Below, piece after piece: positions 1-4,691 of a DNA stretch of 8,154 nucleotides; within the stretch, counting starts at the first letter, position 1; every line of letters begins with the position of its first letter. The notes below the pieces were generated by a model. That model had not been told where the DNA came from, made no database searches, and saw nothing but the letters and a program-made list of their open reading frames with translations. Source of the stretch: Thermoplasmatota archaeon (GTDB taxonomy: Archaea > Thermoplasmatota > Penumbrarchaeia > Penumbrarchaeales > Penumbrarchaeaceae); assembly GCA_030595585.1 (NCBI GenBank), contig JAUVCY010000066.1:1-8154 (forward strand), in the 5' to 3' direction. The translations under genes and the position numbers were made by a program.

Positions 1-1148
1 GTAAGGGCCCCATCTATCCTGGTCAGTACGCCCTTCCATGCTGTCAGGCGGCCGGCCTCCGAGTTATCATCACCATATGCTTTTCGATATGAATCATATA
101 TCGCCTTGCCGATGGACCTCCCCATATCCGTCTGGGGATACCTCTTGTATCTGATGGAATCGGAGATCTCCTGATCGGAGAGGTCCCACGCCTTGTAGAA
201 CTGTGGGAAGAAGAGGGTCCTGATGTCGGGGTAGCCGTGTTTATGCATCAGTATCCTCTCGATCCCCAGGTCAAGGATGAAAACGTCCGTGTCAAGGCCT
301 CTTTTATCCAGGATCTCCCTTGATATGAAGCCACAGGTTCCCAGCTCCAGGTCCCCTCCAAAGATCTCCAGCTCTGTTCCCTTCTCAAAATATGGGAATG
401 GGTACGATTTCTCCACCATGGTCACGTCGTCGAGCCCTATGGAGTCGAATAACCTGCTCGCTATCCCCCTGCATTTGTCCATGGTGAGATCCTTATCGAT
501 CACCGCCATTGATAGGACGTGATAGACCTGGTTGTGCCTGGGATCGGGTATCGGCTCTCTTCGGTACGCCACAGCGGTGGTGAAGAGCCTGATGGGCAGG
601 GCCTCCTCGTTGCACGTCGCCTCCACCGTGGTCAGCCAGGATGTGGGAATAAAGGACCTCAGTGTGATATCACTGGTGGCCGGGGTGCCCTTCGTGAATC
701 CCGGTATCAAGTTCATGAGATCGATCGTCCGGTCCATGTCCAGGCCCAGCTCTTCCATGATCTTGTGCAGGATCGATTCACCACTGGTATCATCGTCCAG
801 TGTATCCAGCAAATTCCAGAGTTCTGCCCTATCCAGGTCCGGGAACCGGCTGGCGATCAGAGTGTCGATCTCCGGGTCTGGTGGGATGGGGTCCATACGG
901 ATCCAGGAGAGGTGGAAGATCGAATTCCTGAAGAGTGGATACAGGTTGCCCGTGAGCTTTTTAGCCTCATCGAAGGGCAGGAAATGGGATATCTGGATCT
1001 CGTCGAATCCAGATGATAGGAGGAGCTTCCTGAGATTTTCCATCTCCTCCCTGATCGGGTGGGGGTTTCCCTTTCCAGAGAAGTACTGTGTCAGGTCCTC
1101 CTGCTTGCTGTTCTCCAGGTTGGGGTCCTCGTTCACGTCGTCACTCAT
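1..1148 (-). CDS. SepRS-family class II aminoacyl-tRNA synthetase (partial, C-terminus beyond window)
   Basis: Characterised SepRS charges tRNA-Cys with O-phosphoserine, which SepCysS then converts to Cys-tRNA. Seen here: 382 codons from an ATG, running open off the left edge. Against my recollection of Methanococcus maripaludis SepRS (about 537 aa) it aligns nearly without gaps from HPIREEMENL onward. Matching blocks are DITLRS (residues 160-165), motif 2 with YRRE (195-198), motif 3 LGIERILM (294-301) and FFPQFY. The N-terminus is about 18 residues shorter. The ATP-binding arginines of motifs 2 and 3 are present. The phosphate pocket differs: H186, M187, T188 and S231 of the M. maripaludis enzyme align with F166, I167, P168 and V211; only S233 (here S213) is kept. 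It could be a divergent SepRS, a synthetase for another amino acid, or a non-charging paralog. The start lies inside the end of the upstream translin gene, with a G-rich stretch just before it, so the two are probably translationally coupled. The tRNA-binding C-terminal part is not visible. Confidence 0.85.
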   Translation of the reverse strand, partial: MSDDVNEDPNLENSKQEDLTQYFSGKGNPHPIREEMENLRKLLLSSGFDEIQISHFLPFDEAKKLTGNLYPLFRNSIFHLSWIRMDPIPPDPEIDTLIASRFPDLDRAELWNLLDTLDDDTSGESILHKIMEELGLDMDRTIDLMNLIPGFTKGTPATSDITLRSFIPTSWLTTVEATCNEEALPIRLFTTAVAYRREPIPDPRHNQVYHVLSMAVIDKDLTMDKCRGIASRLFDSIGLDDVTMVEKSYPFPYFEKGTELEIFGGDLELGTCGFISREILDKRGLDTDVFILDLGIERILMHKHGYPDIRTLFFPQFYKAWDLSDQEISDSIRYKRYPQTDMGRSIGKAIYDSYRKAYGDDNSEAGRLTAWKGVLTRIDGAL

Positions 1149-1749
1149 TTATCAGGTCCCCCGATGAAGTATTGGTGCGGTGGGAATATAATGCGGTTGA
1201 GAGCTCACCGCCCGTTCTGTCTATGACGCCCCTTACCATGTCCTGTTTCTTCTTCAATTGTATCATGCCTGATGGATATACGAAGCCTTCAATGAGGGAG
1301 GATAGCTCCTTCATCTGATCGTAAACGGACCTCGCCCTGTCGACGTCGCCGGCTATCAGATTGTTCAGGGCAACCCTTCTCAGCTCCCCCACGGCATCGC
1401 AGACCCCAAGTATGTATGCCCTTGGGGAGAGGTTGACCTCTTCCGGCAGCGGAAGTTCCTCGCCGTCAAGGGTTTTGGATAGGATCACAGCTTCGGCCAG
1501 CTCCGTGAACCCATCTTCTATGAAATTGTATCTGAACAGGTAATGTCGATCCAGGATGGAATTTAGCTTCTCCCCCACCTCGAAGGGCCCCTTCAAACCC
1601 CCTCCCTTTCCGGACCTTACCATTTTGGAGATCGCCGATCGGCACTCCCTGATGAGCTCCCTGGAGAGGGAATATGCCCTCTCGCGTAGATCGTCCTCTT
1701 CATCCAATGGGATGGAGATATGTTTCCTGATCTCCTCTGTGGAGGCCAT
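1141..1749 (-). CDS. Translin/TRAX-family RNA-binding protein, possible RNase
   Basis: A 202-residue, mostly helical protein of the translin superfamily. Known for the family: translin and TRAX form RNA-binding octamers (C3PO) that cut RNA and, in fungi, tRNA leader fragments; archaeal TRAX-like proteins can be nucleases alone. Seen: the family pattern ERAYSLSRELIRECRSAI (23-40), then FTELAEAV (81-88) and CDAVGELRRVAL (117-128). The two glutamates spaced three apart (E83, E86) and the aspartate of the DxxGEL block (D118) match residues I recall as catalytic in TRAX, so activity is plausible. The ATG at 1749 is chosen over an in-frame TTG at 1758 because a TATA box lies about 25 nt upstream, which places the transcript start at this ATG (leaderless). 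Its TGA lies inside the first codons of the synthetase gene, giving an 8-nt overlap. Shared transcription suggests a common role in tRNA or RNA metabolism, which is inference. Confidence 0.85.
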   Translation of the reverse strand: MASTEEIRKHISIPLDEEDDLRERAYSLSRELIRECRSAISKMVRSGKGGGLKGPFEVGEKLNSILDRHYLFRYNFIEDGFTELAEAVILSKTLDGEELPLPEEVNLSPRAYILGVCDAVGELRRVALNNLIAGDVDRARSVYDQMKELSSLIEGFVYPSGMIQLKKKQDMVRGVIDRTGGELSTALYSHRTNTSSGDLINE

Positions 1750-1770
1750 GGGTACCAAAAAACATAGTGA

Positions 1771-1778
1771 TATTTAAG
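1771..1778 (-). promoter_or_regulatory. TATA box of the translin-synthetase operon
   Basis: On the minus strand this reads CTTAAATA. Its centre is about 25 nt before the ATG at 1749. In archaea transcription starts about 25 nt after the TATA centre, so the mRNA should begin at or next to the start codon. There is no ribosome binding site in the gap, which agrees with a leaderless message. Confidence 0.7.
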
Positions 1779-1809
1779 TTATGGCAGGTGGGAATAGTTG
1801 TTTGGGGAT

Positions 1810-1922
1810 GTCCCGGCTCCCGTCGATCATCAGAAGATGATCAGTGACCAGTTCGCGAAAATGGGTGCATTTTCGCTCAGACTTGCGACTAATTCCCGTG
1901 GAATGAGTAGCGTCCGGGAGCC
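1810..1922. repeat. Structured element A: closing stem plus three hairpins
   Basis: An 8-bp closing stem pairs GGCTCCCG (1815-1822) with CGGGAGCC (1915-1922). Inside are three hairpins: GATCATC-AGAA-GATGATC (1825-1842), a perfect 9-bp stem with a GGTG loop (1855-1876), and an imperfect 13-position stem with a CGT loop (1884-1912). The left arm, from 1810, is GTCCCGGCTCCCG, the complement of the tRNA-Tyr 3' end. Element B repeats the same plan and shares CTCAGAC before hairpin 3 and TTC before hairpin 2. The coding strand of a possible RNA is uncertain. On the minus strand it would end in the tRNA-like CGGGAGCCGGGAC and have GTCTGA and GAA flanking the middle stem. I do not recognise it as any known RNA family; a MITE-like DNA element is the main alternative. 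Confidence 0.65.
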
Positions 1923-1950
1923 TATAAACGCTATAGCTTCAACATTGATC

Positions 1951-1960
1951 AAATAAAAGT
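1951..1960 (-). terminator. T-rich tail after element B on the minus strand
   Basis: Read on the minus strand, the sequence right after element B is ACTTTTATTT, following the CCGGGACC end of the element. Archaeal polymerase often stops at T-runs, so this could end a minus-strand RNA made from element B. The tract is short and interrupted, so support is weak. Confidence 0.3.
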
Positions 1961-2080
1961 GGTCCCGGCTCCCGTTACCCATCGACCTTTGGTCGACGGA
2001 TAATTCGGAGAAACGTGTACCTTTCTCCTCAGACCTTTCGATAATTCCTATGGAATTATCTTGGCCCGTGAGCCGTGACC
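1961..2080. repeat. Structured element B: paralog of element A
   Basis: The closing stem pairs 1961-1974 (GGTCCCGGCTCCCG) with 2067-2080 (CGTGAGCCGTGACC), 12 of 14 positions matched. Three hairpins lie inside: 1979-1999 (9 positions, TTT loop), 2007-2028 (GGAGAAA/TTTCTCC) and 2040-2060 (9-bp GATAATTCC/GGAATTATC, loop TAT). Order, spacing and the CTCAGAC linker match element A, while the stems differ in sequence yet stay paired; that is the pattern expected of a conserved fold. In hairpin 1 one pair is A-C on the plus strand but G-U on the minus strand, which mildly favours a minus-strand RNA. Such an RNA would end in CGGGAGCCGGGACCA, as tRNA-Tyr does. A MITE-like element is the alternative. 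Confidence 0.65.
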
Positions 2081-2134
2081 AAATTTTATAGTTAGCATAT
2101 TAATTATTAGATAAAATTTGGTCCCGGCTCCCGG
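2066..2134. repeat. Inverted repeat joining element B to the tRNA-Tyr 3' end
   Basis: Positions 2066-2089 and 2111-2134 are inverted copies over 24 bp with two mismatches; the inner 13 bp (2077-2089 with 2111-2123) match exactly. The 21-nt spacer is AT-rich. One arm is the 5' side (minus strand) of element B; the other covers the tRNA-Tyr 3' trailer, CCA, acceptor 3' strand and part of the T stem. In a minus-strand transcript reading through both, this pairing would compete with tRNA folding. It might equally act as a terminator-like hairpin. Confidence 0.75.
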
Positions 2135-2235
2135 ATTTGAACCGGGGATCTAGGGATATCGGCGGGGTACCGGGGCACGTTGACCCCGGGAACCTACTAC
2201 AGTCCCCCGCTATAGCCAGACTTAGCCAAGCCGGG
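2119..2235 (-). tRNA. tRNA-Tyr(GUA) with intron, CCA encoded
   Basis: On the minus strand the acceptor CCCGGCT (2235-2229) pairs with AGCCGGG (2129-2123), followed by A73 and an encoded CCA (2121-2119). The D stem is GCTA/TAGC around a GG-containing loop. The anticodon stem is GGGGA (2207-2203) with TCCCT (2156-2152). The anticodon is GTA at 2200-2198, with C32, T33, G37 and A38. The variable loop is AGATC, and the T arm is CCGG-closed with loop TTCAAAT. C1:G72 with A73 is the archaeal tyrosine identity. A 39-nt intron sits at the usual 37/38 place. The spliced tRNA is 78 nt with CCA. The anticodon stem-loop closely resembles that of methanogen tRNA-Tyr. Confidence 0.93.
2158..2196 (-). other. 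tRNA-Tyr intron (39 nt, between positions 37 and 38)
   Basis: The intron is the sequence between G37 and A38 that leaves a normal 7-nt anticodon loop when removed. It contains its own stem, CCGGGG/CCCCGG with an 8-nt loop. By hand the bulge-helix-bulge is imperfect: C32, G34 and U35 can pair with intron bases, but U33 faces a C. It is probably a relaxed motif cut by the archaeal tRNA splicing endonuclease. Confidence 0.85.
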
Positions 2236-2270
2236 TGTTGGTTGAGTCGGATTGGGCTTAAAGGATACTC

Positions 2271-2280
2271 CTATTTAAAT
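2271..2280 (-). promoter_or_regulatory. TATA box of tRNA-Tyr
   Basis: The minus strand reads ATTTAAATAG here, centred about 40 nt before the first tRNA base. A start about 25 nt downstream would give a leader of about 14 nt for RNase P to remove. A weaker CTTTAAG at about 2256-2262 is an alternative that would start close to the mature 5' end. Confidence 0.5.
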
Positions 2281-2302
2281 GTTGAAGATAACCTCAGATC
2301 AG

Positions 2303-2369
2303 ACATTTCCCACTTGATATATATTTCAAATGGGCAGGGTCACAATTGGGATGCGGGCCTGGGAAATGT
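2303..2369. promoter_or_regulatory. purH control region: TATA-like box inside nested dyads
   Basis: GATATATATTTC (2316-2327) is a TATA-like stretch upstream of purH. It is enclosed by CCCACTTG (2309-2316) and CAAATGGG (2327-2334), 8-bp arms with one mismatch. A wider perfect 9-bp pair, ACATTTCCC (2303-2311) and GGGAAATGT (2361-2369), surrounds that. Dyads over a TATA box suggest a repressor site. The TATA lies about 80 nt from the purH GTG; a weaker GTTATTAA (2368-2375), about 29 nt before it, could instead give a leaderless message. Confidence 0.4.
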
Positions 2370-2400
2370 TATTAACCAAATACTCAATATCCTCTGAAAC

Positions 2401-3978
2401 GTGACTAGAGTCAACGTGAATAAGGCGCTCATATCGGTCTCCGACAAGGCCGGCCTGGAACCACTTGGCCGGACGCTCATCGACATCGGAGCCGAGATAA
2501 TCTCTTCTGGTGGCACCCACTCCTTCCTCACCGAGAGGTCCATTCCCTGCAGGAAAGTGGAGGAGGTTACCGCCTTTCCCGAGATGCTCGGGGGACGTGT
2601 AAAGACGCTTCATCCCAACATCTTCGGCGGGATACTGTCCATAAGGGACGACCCGCAGCACAGGGCGGACATGCGGGCCCAGAACCTTTCCGAGATAGAT
2701 CTGGTCGTTGTCAACCTCTACCCTTTCGAACAGACCATAGAGAAGGGTGGGGTGACCCTTGAGGAGGCCATAGAGAAGATAGATATTGGCGGCCCCTCGC
2801 TGATCCGCGCTGCTGCCAAGAACTATAGATTCGTGACCGTTGTGGTAGATCCCGAGGATTATCCATCATTGATCGAGCAGTTGAAAGAGGGAAAAGGGAT
2901 AGATCTACAGACGAGGAAGGACCTTGCCCTGAAGGCATTCAACCACACTTCATCTTATGATATTGCCATTGCCAATTACCTGCAGGAGAGGTTCAACCCT
3001 GAGGAACCGTGGGGAGATTCCCTGAGATATCGCTTCGAGAGGGTGCAGGAGATAAGGTACGGGGAGAACCCCCATCAGAAGGGCGCGTACTTCAAGGACT
3101 CGCGGTTCAAGGGGATGTCAGTGGCAAATTCGGAGGTCCTCTGGGGAAAGGCCCTGTCCTATAACAATATCTACGATATCGACGCAGCGGTGGATATCCT
3201 CATGGAGTTCCCCCACCGGGATTGTTGCGCCATTGTGAAGCACAACAATCCATCGGGGGTTGCACTGGGCAGGAAGGAGATGCCCAGCCCGATCGCAGAC
3301 GCATACACAAGGGCCCTGGAATGCGACGATCTGAGCGCTTTTGGGGGTATAATCGGCCTCAACAGGGAGTGCGATCTGACCACTGCCCGGCTGATAGTCA
3401 AGAGGTTCTTCGAGGTGGTTGTGGCCCCTTCGTACGAAGAAGAGGCTCTGGACCTGCTCAAGTCGAAGAAGAACCTGAGGATCATCAGGACCAACATGCC
3501 CATGGAGCACAAGGGTCGTTCTGAAAACCGAATGGTCAAGGTACGGGGAGGGGCCCTCATTCAGACGATGGAGTGGCCCGAGACAGACCCATCGAAATGG
3601 GATGTCGTTTCAGAGAGGAGGCCGAGCGACAGTGAGCTTGAGGACATGGCCTTCGCTTCCAGGGTGGTCAAGCATGTGAAATCGAACTGCGTCGTCCTGG
3701 CCAAGGACCTATGTACGACGGGGATCGGTGCAGGCCAGATGTCCCGTGTGGATTCCTGTTTCATGGCCGTCCACAAGGCAGGGGACAAGGCGCGGGGCTC
3801 TGTACTCTCGTCGGACGCATTTTTCCCCTTTAGAGACGGCATCGACGAGCTTGCACCTCACGGTATAGTTGCTGTCGCCCAACCCGGTGGATCGATCCGC
3901 GATAAGGAGATCATCGAGGCCATAGATGACCACAGTATGTCCATGGTCTTCACGGGAGTTCGCCTGTTCAAACATTGA
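2401..3978 (+). CDS. purH: Bifunctional AICAR formyltransferase / IMP cyclohydrolase
   Basis: This enzyme performs the last two steps of IMP synthesis: it formylates AICAR with 10-formyl-tetrahydrofolate, then closes the ring. Seen: 525 residues, the usual family length. The cyclohydrolase (MGS-like) domain covers about 7-200, with ALISVSDK (9-16), GGRVKTLHP (64-72) and DIGGPSLIRAAAKN (128-141). The transformylase domain follows, with RYGENPHQ (219-226), the catalytic Lys-His in KHNNPSG (280-286), SAFGGI, and the usual C-terminal ending, here RLFKH. The GTG start is the first available codon because an in-frame TGA lies two codons upstream. No ribosome binding site precedes it, so a leaderless or SD-independent start is likely. 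Methanogens mostly use PurP and PurO instead, so a folate-type PurH here suggests acquisition or a folate-based one-carbon metabolism. It pairs in function with purN downstream. Confidence 0.97.
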   Translation: MTRVNVNKALISVSDKAGLEPLGRTLIDIGAEIISSGGTHSFLTERSIPCRKVEEVTAFPEMLGGRVKTLHPNIFGGILSIRDDPQHRADMRAQNLSEIDLVVVNLYPFEQTIEKGGVTLEEAIEKIDIGGPSLIRAAAKNYRFVTVVVDPEDYPSLIEQLKEGKGIDLQTRKDLALKAFNHTSSYDIAIANYLQERFNPEEPWGDSLRYRFERVQEIRYGENPHQKGAYFKDSRFKGMSVANSEVLWGKALSYNNIYDIDAAVDILMEFPHRDCCAIVKHNNPSGVALGRKEMPSPIADAYTRALECDDLSAFGGIIGLNRECDLTTARLIVKRFFEVVVAPSYEEEALDLLKSKKNLRIIRTNMPMEHKGRSENRMVKVRGGALIQTMEWPETDPSKWDVVSERRPSDSELEDMAFASRVVKHVKSNCVVLAKDLCTTGIGAGQMSRVDSCFMAVHKAGDKARGSVLSSDAFFPFRDGIDELAPHGIVAVAQPGGSIRDKEIIEAIDDHSMSMVFTGVRLFKH

Positions 3979-3995
3979 CCCGCTCCTCGGAAGAT

Positions 3996-4004
3996 GTTAT
4001 AAGA
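3996..4004 (+). promoter_or_regulatory. TATA box of purN-uvrB
   Basis: GTTATAAGA lies 18 nt after the purH stop. Transcription starting about 25 nt on (near 4025) gives a leader of about 15 nt for purN. This suggests purN and the genes after it can be expressed apart from purH. Confidence 0.5.
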
Positions 4005-4024
4005 CAGCCCTGAGATATCGGTAT

Positions 4025-4029
4025 GAGGT
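4025..4029 (+). promoter_or_regulatory. purN ribosome binding site
   Basis: GAGGT sits 9 nt before the ATG at 4039 and matches the 16S 3' end. It supports this ATG over the TTG immediately upstream at 4036, for which the spacing is shorter. Confidence 0.5.
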
Positions 4030-4038
4030 TAGCTTTTG

Positions 4039-4671
4039 ATGGATAATGGTGCCCAGCGCAAGGAGGGCCTTAAGCTGGTAGTGTTCGCATCCGGAAGCGG
4101 CTCCGATCTTCAGTCCATTATCGACGCTGTGGAGAGGGGCGATCTTCAAATGGACCTATCACTTCTTGTTTGTAACAACCCCGATGCATTCGCTCTGGAA
4201 AGGGCAAGGTCCCATGGGATCCCCTCGGCCCTGATAGACCATCGTGGACGAAGCAGGGAGGAGTTCGAACAGGAGATCCTATCCCAGCTTGAGAAGTATC
4301 ACATCGACCTGATCGCCCTGGCGGGTTTCATGAGGATCCTCACCCCGGAATTCGTGAGCAGATGGAGCGGAAGGATGGTGAACATACATCCGGCACTGCT
4401 GCCATCCTTCCCTGGCGTACATGCCCACAGAGACGCCATAGCTTTCGGGGTTAAGGTATCTGGACTCACCATTCACTTCGTGGATGAGGGCGTTGATCAC
4501 GGGCCTATAATCTTCCAAAAGAGCGTGGAGGTCCTTGAGGGAGATACCAAGGAGACGCTTGGAGAACGGGTGCTCGAACAGGAGCATATCTGGTACCCGA
4601 AGGTACTTCAGTGGATAGCCGAGGGCAGGGTCCACCTGGATGGCAGAAAGGTGAAGGTCGAGGGAGATTAG
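4039..4671 (+). CDS. purN: Phosphoribosylglycinamide (GAR) formyltransferase
   Basis: It transfers a formyl group from 10-formyl-tetrahydrofolate to GAR, the third step of purine synthesis. Seen: 210 residues, normal for PurN. The phosphate loop is ASGSGSDLQSI (18-28), where Asp replaces the common Asn. The catalytic residues expected from E. coli PurN are present: N115 and H117 in NIHPALLPSFPG and D153 in VDEGVDHGPII. The start is the ATG with GAGGT upstream; a TTG one codon earlier is possible. The gene follows purH by 60 nt with its own TATA-like box and precedes uvrB by 20 nt. PurN is scarce in archaea, many of which use the formate-dependent PurT. Its presence next to purH argues for a shared folate-dependent supply of formyl groups. 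Confidence 0.96.
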   Translation: MDNGAQRKEGLKLVVFASGSGSDLQSIIDAVERGDLQMDLSLLVCNNPDAFALERARSHGIPSALIDHRGRSREEFEQEILSQLEKYHIDLIALAGFMRILTPEFVSRWSGRMVNIHPALLPSFPGVHAHRDAIAFGVKVSGLTIHFVDEGVDHGPIIFQKSVEVLEGDTKETLGERVLEQEHIWYPKVLQWIAEGRVHLDGRKVKVEGD

Positions 4672-4691
4672 ACCGATCAGGGGCTTGGAGG

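Noticed and set aside
1..1148. Pyrrolysyl-tRNA synthetase
   Set aside because: PylRS is a relative, but the length of the blocks, TLRS-x5-W and the motif 2-YH-x2-S spacing match SepRS, not PylRS.
532..1167. 211-codon plus-strand open frame across the left arm
   Set aside because: It lies antisense to the SepRS-family gene, whose translation aligns with a known family along its whole length; the plus frame gives a low-complexity serine-rich product with no recognisable domain.
1810..2080. Elements A and B as hammerhead-type ribozymes
   Set aside because: On the minus strand GTCTGA and GAA flank the middle stem, which recalls the hammerhead CUGANGA and GAAA, but the full core and cleavage site are missing.
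1810..2080. Elements A and B as 5S rRNA, SRP RNA or box C/D RNA
   Set aside because: Length is near 5S but no conserved 5S or SRP segments appear; TGATGA and CTGA occur, but inside stems, not as unpaired boxes around guides.
1810..2134. Integrated element with tRNA attachment sites
   Set aside because: The repeats match a tRNA 3' end, as att sites do, but only about 100 nt lie between copies and no integrase is present; kept only as an alternative origin.
1810..2134. CRISPR array
   Set aside because: Three copies of a 13-mer with unequal, mutually similar intervening sequences; not a repeat-spacer pattern.
2137..2397. 86-codon plus-strand open frame
   Set aside because: It covers the complement of tRNA-Tyr and the purH control region and has no family resemblance.
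4611..4691. Longer uvrB start inside purN
   Set aside because: The extra 27 residues are unlike any UvrB N-terminus and read through purN codons in another frame; MARDFKIEAPFEPSGDQ is the normal beginning.
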